Positions 7,049 to 13,066 of a stretch of 16,292 nucleotides of DNA are shown piece by piece. The notes below the pieces were generated by a model, which was not told the DNA's origin, searched no databases, and saw nothing but the letters and a program-made list of their open reading frames with translations. The DNA is from Pseudomonadota bacterium (GTDB lineage Bacteria > Pseudomonadota > Alphaproteobacteria > Caulobacterales > Caulobacteraceae): contig JAFAEC010000105.1 in the NCBI GenBank assembly GCA_023424215.1, forward strand, positions 1-16,292, read 5' to 3'. The translations under genes and the position numbers were made by a program. The first letter of the stretch is position 1; every line of letters starts with the position of its first letter.

Positions 7049-7456
7049 CTACCTTCGGGCCAGCAGCGACCGCGTCAGGCACGAGAAGACCAGCCGGCCG
7101 GCTTCGTCGAGCAGGTCGTGCTGGGCGATGACGATGCCCTTGGCGTCGCCGACCGGGTCCTTGCCCATGATGGTCATCCGGCCGCGCATTAGCTCGCCGG
7201 CAGGCGGGTTGCGCTGGTACCTGAGGCCGTCGACGGCCAGCACCTTGGACTGGGCCCAGCCGGACGACTTGTCGGCGAAGAGGCGGCTCCACAACGCATA
7301 GACCATGGCGTCCGGGGCCCCGTAGGCGATGTCCCAGCCCGGCAGGAAGCGTTCGACGAACAGCTCCAGCGCCGGGGCGTCGACGGCGCAGGCGCCCAGG
7401 GGCACCACCTCGCCCACGCCCAGATCCTCGAAATGGACGTGCAGCGGCTCACTCAT
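7049..7456 (-). CDS. small MaoC-like hot-dog-fold protein
   Basis: This 135-aa protein resembles MaoC-type acyl dehydratases/thioesterases in size and layout: an opening VHFEDLGVGEVVPLGACAV, a long helix (DAPALELFVERFLPG, 26-40) and three late strands (GLRYQRNPPAGELMRGRMTIM, GDAKGIVIAQHDLLDEAGRLV, CLTRSLLARR). The hydratase Asp/His pair of active MaoC proteins is not evident: an Asp is present in PGWDIAYGAPD but no nearby His. It may therefore be inactive as a hydratase, or act as a thioesterase or acyl-CoA binder. The gene starts 16 bp after the stop of the oxidoreductase, so the two are almost surely one transcript, and both are plausible in acyl or enoyl-type metabolism. Family assignment is by eye and moderate. 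Confidence 0.65.
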   Translation of the reverse strand: MSEPLHVHFEDLGVGEVVPLGACAVDAPALELFVERFLPGWDIAYGAPDAMVYALWSRLFADKSSGWAQSKVLAVDGLRYQRNPPAGELMRGRMTIMGKDPVGDAKGIVIAQHDLLDEAGRLVFSCLTRSLLARR

Positions 7457-7472
7457 GCCCCTTGGAGCTCCC

Positions 7473-8528
7473 TCAGGCGGCCGGTTCTTCCGACACGCGA
7501 ACCAGCAACTTGCCGTCGTGATCGCCGGTGAACAAGCGGTTGAGCGAGTCGACGGCGCCCTCGAGGCCGTCGTCGACGTGCACCTTCCACTTGATGCGGC
7601 CGTCCAGCACCATCGGAGCCATGCCGGTCACCATCTCCTTCGCCCGCGGCGAGTAGTCCATGACCAGGAAGCCCTGCAGGGTCAGGCGGTGGGTGATGAT
7701 TCGCCCGAAGTTCGGAGCGGGCGGCATGCGGGTGGCATTGTAGGACGAGATCAGGCCGCACACGGCCATGCGGCCGTGCACCTTCAGCCGGTTGAACACG
7801 GCGATCATGATGTCGCCGCCGACATTTTCGAAATTCATCTCGACCCCGTCGGGGGCCAGCCGGTCGAGGGCGTCGCCGACGTCCTCGTTCTTGTAGTCAA
7901 TGGCGGCGTCGAAGCCGAGCTCGTCGGTCAGCCAGCGGCACTTGTCCGGGCCGCCCGCGATGCCGATCACCCGCGCCCCGTGCGCCTTGGCCACCTGGCC
8001 GGCGATCGAGCCCACCGCGCCGGCGGCGGCCGATATGACCAGGGTCTCCCCGGGCTGCGGCTTGAGCACGTCGGTGACGCCGAACCAGGCCGTCATCCCG
8101 GTCATGCCCAGCACCGACATGTTCGCGGTCAGCGGCAGGCCGGGGGCGCGATGCACCCGCGAGGCCTCGCGGTCGGACACCACCGCGTAGTCGGCCCAGC
8201 CGCCCGCGGCGGTGGACACCACCTCGCCGACGGCGAAACGTCCGGAGCGGCTCTCCTCCACCACCCCGAGTGTCAGCCCGCGCATCACCCCGCCCAGCGG
8301 CACCGGCGGCAGGTAGCCCTCGACGTCGTTCATCCAGGTGCGGTTGGTGGGATCGAGCGACAGGTAGACCGTGCGTACGAGGATGTCGCCGTCGTTCAGC
8401 GCGGGCAGCGCCGCCTCGACCAGTTCCAGGTCGCCGGGCTTGATCAGCCCCATCGGCCGCTGGCGCAGCACCCACTGTCGATTGGTTCGGGCCACGGGTC
8501 TCTCCGGGTTTTCTTTGTGGACGCTCAT
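7473..8528 (-). CDS. zinc-independent NADP-dependent medium-chain oxidoreductase (CurA/YncB-type)
   Basis: This 351-aa protein belongs to the MDR superfamily, in the branch with E. coli CurA/YncB and prostaglandin reductases, which use NADPH to reduce alpha,beta-unsaturated carbonyl groups. Signatures: NRQWVLRQRPMGLI (16-29), LSLDPTNRTWM (57-67), MRGLTLGVVEES (82-93), GMTGMTAWFG (141-150), the nucleotide loop SAAAGAVGSIAGQVAK (166-181), AGGPDKC (191-197) and FENVGG. The zinc ligands of alcohol dehydrogenases are absent. I chose the ATG at 8528-8526; the frame extends upstream to 8603 but only through the terminator hairpin and T-tract of the small RNA, which cannot be coding. No strong ribosome binding site or promoter is evident between that terminator and the start. 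It leads a two-gene unit with the hot-dog protein. Confidence 0.88.
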   Translation of the reverse strand: MSVHKENPERPVARTNRQWVLRQRPMGLIKPGDLELVEAALPALNDGDILVRTVYLSLDPTNRTWMNDVEGYLPPVPLGGVMRGLTLGVVEESRSGRFAVGEVVSTAAGGWADYAVVSDREASRVHRAPGLPLTANMSVLGMTGMTAWFGVTDVLKPQPGETLVISAAAGAVGSIAGQVAKAHGARVIGIAGGPDKCRWLTDELGFDAAIDYKNEDVGDALDRLAPDGVEMNFENVGGDIMIAVFNRLKVHGRMAVCGLISSYNATRMPPAPNFGRIITHRLTLQGFLVMDYSPRAKEMVTGMAPMVLDGRIKWKVHVDDGLEGAVDSLNRLFTGDHDGKLLVRVSEEPAA

Positions 8529-8560
8529 AGTGGCGCGCGCGGGCCGGCTGTCCAGTCGGG

Positions 8561-8589
8561 AAAGAAAAAGGCGGGCCCGGGGGCCCGCC
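8561..8589 (-). terminator. intrinsic terminator of the small RNA
   Basis: On the minus strand GGCGGGCCC and GGGCCCGCC form a perfect 9-bp stem (8589-8570), followed at once by TTTTTCTTT. It lies upstream of, and points toward, the oxidoreductase start, so it must end a transcript that begins further right. This is what first reveals the small RNA. Confidence 0.88.
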
Positions 8590-8675
8590 GATAGTGGCAT
8601 CATCGAGAATGAGGTGCGGAGGCGACAGACCGGCTGTGGCCGGTCTCAAGTCGGGGGGGCGTCGCCGCCTCCGCA
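8561..8675 (-). ncRNA. gsrN: predicted EcfG-dependent small RNA (GsrN-like)
   Basis: This is a minus-strand RNA of about 115 nt, bounded by an exact EcfG promoter and an intrinsic terminator in a gene-free gap. The 5' part folds strongly: 8675-8661 pairs with 8626-8615 (12 bp with a small bulge) and encloses an exact 8-bp hairpin (8646-8627, AGACCGGC/GCCGGTCT with a 4-nt loop). Between them lies an unpaired 14-nt segment with seven consecutive C (8659-8653). A linker of about 25 nt leads to the terminator stem. Caulobacter GsrN, a sigma-T-controlled trans-acting small RNA that raises katG expression, has the same plan: stress promoter, 5' stem with an exposed C-rich loop, 3' terminator. The RNA call is strong. 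The GsrN name is inference from architecture and recall, not from alignment. The 5' end is estimated from the promoter position. Confidence 0.75.
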
Positions 8676-8682
8676 GGCTGAT

Positions 8683-8707
8683 AACGGGACCGCCTTCCCG
8701 CGGTTCC
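8683..8707 (-). promoter_or_regulatory. EcfG (sigma-T) promoter of the small RNA
   Basis: On the minus strand GGAAC (8707-8703), a 16-nt spacer and CGTT (8686-8683) match the alphaproteobacterial general-stress sigma consensus exactly. Transcription would start near 8676-8674, exactly where the long RNA stem begins. Confidence 0.87.
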
Positions 8708-8745
8708 GGGGGGAGGACGAATTTTTTCGCCTGCCGGGCGAGGCC

Positions 8746-8770
8746 GGAACGGCGACGCTCGCGGACCGTT
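8746..8770 (+). promoter_or_regulatory. EcfG (sigma-T) promoter of the membrane protein gene at 8809
   Basis: GGAAC (8746-8750), a 16-nt spacer and CGTT (8767-8770) match the EcfG consensus exactly. The start site would fall near 8777, giving a leader of about 30 nt with GGGAGG before the ATG. It is divergent from the small-RNA promoter, with the two -35 elements 38 bp apart. Confidence 0.87.
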
Positions 8771-8808
8771 TCCCCAGCCTCACCGAACCCCGAGCCGGGA
8801 GGCGCCCC

Positions 8809-9186
8809 ATGACCCACGAATCTCCGCACAACCACTCCGCCGACGCCGTCCACGAGGGCCGCCCGGTCGAGGCCCAGTACGTCCGCCAGGGCCGCGGCGG
8901 CAAACGCATCCTGATGGTGCTGCTGGTCGGAATCGCCCTCGTCGCGGTCGCCTTCGCCGTGATCTGGCTGAGTTCGGCCGGCGGCCTGTCGCAGACCAAC
9001 GCCAACGACGGCGACCAGCCCGTCGACGCCGCCGCCTTCCAGGGCGAGGGCGGTCGCGACATCCCCACCGCCGACGCGCCGACCACGGCGACCGGCGAGC
9101 CGACCGCCCCGCCGACCGGCGAGGCCCCCAACGTCAACGCGCCGACCGTGTCCGGCGACCCGCAGACGCCGGTCCAGGGTCAGTAG
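8809..9186 (+). CDS. single-pass membrane protein under general stress control, function unknown
   Basis: I do not recognise this 125-aa protein. The N-terminal 33 residues are hydrophilic with several His (MTHESPHNHS) and a basic patch (RQGRGGKR, 26-33) just before one transmembrane helix (34-55). By the positive-inside rule the N-terminus is cytoplasmic. The remaining 70 residues are acidic, Pro/Thr/Ala-rich, low in complexity and probably a disordered periplasmic tail (PTTATGEPTAPPTGEAP). No catalytic motif is seen. The ATG at 8809 has a good GGGAGG ribosome binding site 6 nt upstream; the frame runs further upstream but only across the promoter. The EcfG promoter places it in the stress regulon, convergent with phyR. 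A cell-envelope stress function is only a guess. Confidence 0.85.
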   Translation: MTHESPHNHSADAVHEGRPVEAQYVRQGRGGKRILMVLLVGIALVAVAFAVIWLSSAGGLSQTNANDGDQPVDAAAFQGEGGRDIPTADAPTTATGEPTAPPTGEAPNVNAPTVSGDPQTPVQGQ

Positions 9187-9197
9187 GCGGACGCGAA

Positions 9198-9224
9198 ACG
9201 GCCCCGGTCGAGGACCGGGGCCGT
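9198..9224. terminator. bidirectional terminator hairpin between convergent genes
   Basis: ACGGCCCCGGTC-gag-GACCGGGGCCGT is a perfect 12-bp stem with a 3-nt loop. It sits 11 nt past the stop of the membrane protein gene and 29 nt past the phyR stop on the other strand. T-tracts are short (TTT on the minus side), but the stem is very stable and the convergent setting fits a shared terminator. Confidence 0.7.
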
Positions 9225-9253
9225 GAGAGCGGGACAGCCCGGAGCGGCCTGCG

Positions 9254-10048
9254 TCAGGCCGCTTCCTTCTGCCGCGAGGGGTGGAAGAACAGCGCCTGGC
9301 TGATGGCCGCCTTCACCGTCTCGGGCTGGAACGGCTTGGTGATCAGGAAGGTCGGCTCGGGGCGCTCGCCGGTCAGCAGGCGCTCCGGGAAGGCGGTGAT
9401 GAAGATCACCGGCACATCGATGCGCTTGAGAATGTCCTTGACGGCGTCGATGCCCGAGGACCCGTCGGCAAGCTGGATGTCGGCCAGCACCAGACCCGGC
9501 CGGTGGCGGGCGACGGCGTCGACGGCCTCATCGTGGGTGGTGGCCGTGCCGGTGACGCGGTGGCCCAACTCCTTCACCAGGCTCTCGATGTCGGCCGAAA
9601 TGATCGCCTCGTCCTCGATGATCAGCACGTCAGTGGCCAGTTCGGCGTCGATGTCCGACTGGGCCTCGCCGATCAGGCGCTCCACGTCCTGGGCGTCGGC
9701 GTCGAGAATCTGGGCCGCTTCCGATGGGGTGAACCCTTCGAGGGCGGTGAGCAGGAAGGCCTGACGCGAGCGCGGCGCGATCCGCATCAGCCGGTTCGCC
9801 GGGTCGTCGCGGTTGTCGAGGCCGCTCTGGTCCTCCAGCCGGGCGCCGGTGGAGGCCCAGATGGCGTGGAACACGTGATAGAGCGCCACCCGCGGCGTCA
9901 TGTCTGAGGGGAGCTGGCGTTCCCCGGCGGCGAGCGCCTCGAGCGCGACGCGGACATAGTTGTCGCCCGTGGTCTGGTCGCCGGTCAGCGCACGCGCGTA
10001 GCGACGGACGTAAGGAAGATGTGGCGCAAGGCGTGCCAGCAGGCTCAT
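9254..10048 (-). CDS. phyR: general stress response regulator / anti-anti-sigma factor PhyR
   Basis: This 264-aa protein joins a sigma-factor-like domain to a receiver domain, the diagnostic PhyR design. Residues 1-60 mimic sigma region 2 (LLARLAPHLPYVRRYARALTG) and 85-135 mimic region 4 (GFTPSEAAQIL...VERLIGEAQ). The receiver (139-255) has the acidic pair Glu145/Asp146, phosphoacceptor Asp190 in LVLADIQLADGSSG, Thr218 and Lys238 in LITKPF; FITAFPE (216-222) is the PhyR-specific variant loop. When phosphorylated, the sigma-like domain is freed and binds NepR, releasing EcfG. I prefer the ATG at 10048 because homologues start MSLLARLAPHLPY and a GGGGA lies before it; an in-frame ATG at 10066 would add six residues. 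It is driven by its own EcfG promoter, giving positive feedback. Confidence 0.96.
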   Translation of the reverse strand: MSLLARLAPHLPYVRRYARALTGDQTTGDNYVRVALEALAAGERQLPSDMTPRVALYHVFHAIWASTGARLEDQSGLDNRDDPANRLMRIAPRSRQAFLLTALEGFTPSEAAQILDADAQDVERLIGEAQSDIDAELATDVLIIEDEAIISADIESLVKELGHRVTGTATTHDEAVDAVARHRPGLVLADIQLADGSSGIDAVKDILKRIDVPVIFITAFPERLLTGERPEPTFLITKPFQPETVKAAISQALFFHPSRQKEAA

Positions 10049-10105
10049 ACGAAAAGTCCCCGACATAAAATCGGCCCCTGAAGCGAGACCGCAGCAGGTC
10101 CGGTC

Positions 10106-10130
10106 AACGTATCAAATCGGCCACGGTTCC
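10106..10130 (-). promoter_or_regulatory. EcfG (sigma-T) promoter of phyR
   Basis: On the minus strand GGAAC (10130-10126), a 16-nt spacer and CGTT (10109-10106) match the EcfG consensus exactly. Start near 10099 gives a leader of about 50 nt before the preferred phyR ATG. Confidence 0.92.
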
Positions 10131-10172
10131 AGCGACTCGAGAAAAGCTTGGGCATATTTTGAACGGCGGTCA

Positions 10173-10197
10173 GGAACCGCAGGGACAGGCTGGCGTT
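10173..10197 (+). promoter_or_regulatory. EcfG (sigma-T) promoter of nepR-ecfG-phyK
   Basis: GGAAC (10173-10177), a 16-nt spacer and CGTT (10194-10197) match the EcfG consensus exactly, so the sigma factor would drive its own operon and its own anti-sigma factor. It is back to back with the phyR promoter, the two -35 elements being 42 bp apart. The AT-rich stretch between them (10140-10162, with CATATTTTGAAC) may hold a basal promoter, but I cannot define one. Confidence 0.92.
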
Positions 10198-10238
10198 TCC
10201 GGCCTACCAACAGCGTCAGGGTGGCGACCGTTTTCTCG

Positions 10239-10433
10239 ATGACAGACAATTCCAACCCCCCCGGCAAGGCGCCCAAGGGCGCTGGCCTGGAGGAAGCGCG
10301 CCTTCGTCAGCAGGCGATCGGCGTCAAGCTGAGGCACATGTTCGACGAGGTCGTGAACGAGCCCGTGCCGGACGAGTTCCTCGAGATTCTCCGGCGCGCG
10401 GACAAGCGCTCGGCCGGCGAAGGTGGCGCATGA
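10239..10433 (+). CDS. nepR: anti-sigma factor NepR
   Basis: This 64-aa protein is a typical NepR. Its conserved core RQQAIGVKLRHMFDEVV (24-39) and PVPDEFLEILRRAD (42-55) forms the two helices that clamp EcfG, or phosphorylated PhyR when stress is sensed. The N-terminal 20 residues are disordered-looking, as is usual. I chose the ATG at 10239; an in-frame GTG at 10221 is possible, but CAGG abuts it without spacing. No strong ribosome binding site precedes the ATG. Its stop overlaps the ecfG start by ATGA, so anti-sigma and sigma factors are translationally coupled, which would help keep their ratio fixed. Confidence 0.95.
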   Translation: MTDNSNPPGKAPKGAGLEEARLRQQAIGVKLRHMFDEVVNEPVPDEFLEILRRADKRSAGEGGA

Positions 10434-11038
10434 GCGGTGCGTCCAACCCGCCGCCCAAGCCGCCCTCCGCCGACGACGACGCCTTCAAGAGGGAGCTTGT
10501 CGCGCTGATTCCGCATCTGCGGGCCTTCGCGCGCACCCTGACCGGCGACCCGACGGCGGCGGACGACCTCGCCCAGGACGCCATGATGAAAGCCTGGGAC
10601 GCCCGGGCCAGCTATCAGATGGGCACGAACATGAAGGCCTGGACCTTCATGATCCTGCGCAACCAGTTCTACTCGGAGAAGCGCCGCTCATGGCGCCAGT
10701 CCCAGCTCGACCAGGAAGCGGCCGAGCGGACGCTGGTGGCGGTCGACGACCCCGAGTCCCCGGTGGCCCTGGACGAACTGCGTCTGGCGCTGGCGACCCT
10801 GCCGGAGGAACAGCGCGAGGCGCTGATCCTCGTCGGCGCCGGCGGCTTCGCCTATGAGGAGGCGGCCGAGATCTGCCAGTGCGCCGTGGGCACGGTGAAG
10901 AGCCGGGTGTCGCGGGCGCGCAAGGCCCTCCAGGCGACGCTGGAGAAGGGCGGTTACGCCCGCGACGGTCGCGCCGCCGGCGACGCCATGCGCTCCATTC
11001 TCGCAGACGCCGATCGCCTGAGCAGCGTTCGGAACTGA
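10430..11038 (+). CDS. ecfG: ECF sigma factor EcfG (SigT), general stress response
   Basis: This 202-aa sigma factor belongs to the EcfG group (ECF15). Region 2 spans about 20-87 (LIPHLRAFARTLTGDPTAADDLAQDAMMKAWD; then WTFMILRNQFYSEKRRS) and region 4 about 115-168 (ALATLPEEQREALILVGAGGFAYEEAAEICQCAVGTVKSRVSRARKAL), with the helix-turn-helix that reads GGAAC near 140-165. It directs RNA polymerase to the stress promoters, five of which appear in this window. It is held inactive by NepR and released by phosphorylated PhyR. It overlaps nepR by 4 bp and ends 4 bp before the kinase gene, so the three form one operon. The Caulobacter name is sigT. Confidence 0.96.
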   Translation: MSGASNPPPKPPSADDDAFKRELVALIPHLRAFARTLTGDPTAADDLAQDAMMKAWDARASYQMGTNMKAWTFMILRNQFYSEKRRSWRQSQLDQEAAERTLVAVDDPESPVALDELRLALATLPEEQREALILVGAGGFAYEEAAEICQCAVGTVKSRVSRARKALQATLEKGGYARDGRAAGDAMRSILADADRLSSVRN

Positions 11039-11042
11039 GGCG

Positions 11043-12782
11043 ATGGTCCGCCTGGGGCGCGCGCTTGGCCGGGGACTAGCCCGGCCGGGAATCCACGGCA
11101 TCCGGTTCCGGCTCGGCGTCGCCATGGCGGGGGCGCTGCTGCCCATCCTCGTGCTCGGCGCGGTGCAGCTGCAGTTCCAGTTTCGCGAACAGGACCTCGA
11201 GCGGCGGACCGACCTTCAGCTGGCGGCCGAGCGCACGGCCGCGCGCGCCAAGTCGCGACTGGACAGCGCCGGCGTCCTGCTCCAGGCGCTCCGCCCCGAA
11301 GCGCTGGAGGTCTTCTGCCAGCCGCGCCTCACCGCCCTTGTCGAACGTCTCGACGGCCTGCAGGGCCTCGCCCGGGTGACCGCGACGGGCGACACCGTCT
11401 GCGCGTCGGAGGACCTGGCTCGCACGCCCCCGGCGTGGCTGGTGCAGAGCCGGACCGGCCCTTGGTTCCAGCGCCTGCGCGCCGGCGAGTCCACCGTGCT
11501 TGCGCGCGCCCCGGCCGTCGCGGGTCAGCCTCCGGGGCTGATCGTCGCCCTGCGCCTCGAACGGCCGCTGGGCGCCTTCGACGGCGCGATGGTCGCCCTC
11601 ATCCCGCTGTCGGCGCTGCAGCCGGACGTCGCCGACCCCGCCCTGCCCGAAGACTCCGAGGCCGCCCTGACCGACGCCGCGGGGGCGCTGCTCATCGCCA
11701 CCGACCGCGACGCCTTCGCCCTGTCGGGCGATCAGGACCTCACCGGCTGGGTGGAACGGGCCCGCGACAGCGGCTCGGCGGTGTTCGAGGCCGACACCGC
11801 GAGCGGCCGCCGCGTCTTCGCGGGCGCGGCCCTGGCCGGGCGGGACGTCTACGCCCTGCTCTCCGCCCCCTCCCCAGGCCTCCTCTCCTGGGCCCGCCTG
11901 AACCCCGTGGGCCTGCTGCTGCTGCCGCTGGCCGCGTGGCTGGCCGCCTTCGCCATGGTCATGCTGGTGAGCGAACGGATCATCATCCGCTGGCTGGACT
12001 ATCTGGAACGGGTCGCCGCGATCTACGCGCGCGGCCGCTTCACCGTCCGCCCCGTCCAGGCGGTCAACGCCCCGGCCGAAATCCGCGTGCTGGCGAAGAC
12101 GCTGGACGACCTGGCCGAGACCATCACCACCCGCGACGCCGCCCTGCTGGCCTCGCTGGCGGAGAAGGACGCGCTGATGCGCGAGATCCACCACCGGGTG
12201 AAGAACAACCTGCAGATCATCTCCTCGCTGCTGTCGATGCAGCAGCGGGCGGTGGCGGACGCCTCGGCCAAGGCGGCGCTGGGCGACACGCGCCAGCGGA
12301 TCTCGGCCCTGGCCCTGATCTATCGCACTCTCTACCAGAGCGACGACGTGCGCCACGCCGACGCCCGCGAATTCCTGACCGAGCTGGTCGGCCAGCTGAT
12401 CGCCAGCGAGGCCGGGCGCGGGCCCGTCGTCGTCAGTTCGGTCGAGGCCGACACCCTCTATGTCGACCCGGACAAGCTGGCGCCCCTGGCGCTGTGGCTG
12501 GTCGAGGCGGTTTCCAACGCCCAGAAGCACGCCTTCGCCGGCCGGGGCGGGACGCTGAAGGTCCGCTTCCGCGTCGACGGCCCGACCAGCGTCTTGGAGG
12601 TCGAGGACGACGGGCCCGGCGCGCCGGGCGACGACGACGTCGGCGTGGGTCGAACCCTGATGGGCGCCTTCGCCAAACAGCTGCGCGGGGAGGCGCAGAT
12701 GCTCCCCGCGCCCGGGGGCGGCACCATCGCGCGCATGACCTTCGCCACGCCCGAGGCCATCCACCCCGGCGAGGCGCCCTAA
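11043..12782 (+). CDS. phyK: membrane sensor histidine kinase of the HisKA_2 family, PhyK-like
   Basis: This 579-aa kinase has a transmembrane helix at about 24-44, a periplasmic sensor of roughly 240 residues (45-285, Cache/PAS-like by size; Cys91 and Cys120 are its only cysteines), a second helix at 288-310, a HAMP-like linker (311-370) and a HisKA_2 kinase core. The phosphorylation motif EIHHRVKNNLQIISSLLSMQ (381-400) contains the expected phospho-His384. The ATP-binding part shows VEAVSNAQKHAF (N box, Asn492), EDDGPG (G1, 521-526) and GVGRTLMGAF. It starts 4 bp after the ecfG stop. Position and family match Caulobacter PhyK, which phosphorylates PhyR; that partner is inference from synteny. 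Being in the EcfG operon, the sensor would increase under stress as well. Confidence 0.9.
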   Translation: MVRLGRALGRGLARPGIHGIRFRLGVAMAGALLPILVLGAVQLQFQFREQDLERRTDLQLAAERTAARAKSRLDSAGVLLQALRPEALEVFCQPRLTALVERLDGLQGLARVTATGDTVCASEDLARTPPAWLVQSRTGPWFQRLRAGESTVLARAPAVAGQPPGLIVALRLERPLGAFDGAMVALIPLSALQPDVADPALPEDSEAALTDAAGALLIATDRDAFALSGDQDLTGWVERARDSGSAVFEADTASGRRVFAGAALAGRDVYALLSAPSPGLLSWARLNPVGLLLLPLAAWLAAFAMVMLVSERIIIRWLDYLERVAAIYARGRFTVRPVQAVNAPAEIRVLAKTLDDLAETITTRDAALLASLAEKDALMREIHHRVKNNLQIISSLLSMQQRAVADASAKAALGDTRQRISALALIYRTLYQSDDVRHADAREFLTELVGQLIASEAGRGPVVVSSVEADTLYVDPDKLAPLALWLVEAVSNAQKHAFAGRGGTLKVRFRVDGPTSVLEVEDDGPGAPGDDDVGVGRTLMGAFAKQLRGEAQMLPAPGGGTIARMTFATPEAIHPGEAP

Positions 12783-12797
12783 AAGCTTCACGGTGCG

Positions 12798-12822
12798 GAA
12801 CCGCCAAGCCTGGCTGGCGTTG
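12798..12822 (+). promoter_or_regulatory. EcfG (sigma-T) promoter of the entericidin-like gene
   Basis: GGAAC (12798-12802), a 16-nt spacer and CGTT (12819-12822) match the EcfG consensus exactly, only 15 bp after the phyK stop. Expected start is near 12829, giving a leader of about 44 nt. Confidence 0.9.
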
Positions 12823-12872
12823 ACTGCCACGGAACCGGCCATTCCTGCGCCGGGATTGTCGGAGAGAAAAGA

Positions 12873-13010
12873 ATGCGCAAGATTTTCGTCCTGTTCGCCG
12901 CCGCCGCCGCCCTGACCACGGCCGCCTGCAACACCGTCGCCGGCGTCGGCCAAGACGCCCAGGCCGCCGGCCAGGCCGTCGAGAACTGCGCCGAAGGCCG
13001 CGTCTGCTGA
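12873..13010 (+). CDS. entericidin-family small lipoprotein
   Basis: This 45-aa protein has a short signal sequence (MRKIFVLFAAAAALTTAA) and a lipidation-type cysteine at residue 19, followed by CNTVAGVGQDAQAAGQAV, the hallmark CNTV-G-G-D stretch of EcnA/EcnB entericidins. The mature part is a small amphipathic helix with two further cysteines (Cys39, Cys45). The residue at position -3 to the Cys is Thr rather than the common Leu, an atypical lipobox. It would be a lipid-anchored envelope peptide. In enterobacteria EcnB is a bacteriolytic peptide induced in stationary phase and EcnA its antidote; here only one gene is present. GGAGAG precedes the ATG at good spacing. The EcfG promoter makes it a stress gene and a strong terminator closes the unit. 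Confidence 0.9.
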   Translation: MRKIFVLFAAAAALTTAACNTVAGVGQDAQAAGQAVENCAEGRVC

Positions 13011-13035
13011 TTTCGGCCTGAGCCAGACGTTTCAA

Positions 13036-13066
13036 GGCCCCGTCGCATGATGCGGCGGGGCCTTTT
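13036..13066 (+). terminator. intrinsic terminator after the entericidin-like gene
   Basis: GGCCCCGTCGC pairs with GCGGCGGGGCC (one G-U) around a short ATGAT loop, followed by TTTT. It separates the stress cluster from the transporter operon. Confidence 0.85.

Noticed and set aside
6936..7301. Plus-strand open frame starting after sapC
   Set aside because: It runs through the terminator hairpin and antisense to the hot-dog gene; no ribosome binding site and no recognisable protein.
8528..8603. N-terminal extension of the oxidoreductase to 8603
   Set aside because: The extra residues would be encoded by the small RNA terminator stem and T-tract; family members start near the ATG at 8528.
8561..8675. 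6S RNA, SRP RNA or tmRNA as identity of the small RNA
   Set aside because: No SRP tetraloop/GGAAG motif, no tmRNA tRNA-like ends and no long 6S-type central bubble; a stress promoter also argues against these housekeeping RNAs.
8615..8675. Plus-strand riboswitch for the gene at 8809
   Set aside because: The stem lies upstream of the gene's own EcfG promoter at 8746-8770, so it would not be in that mRNA; the T-tract of the neighbouring terminator is on the minus strand.
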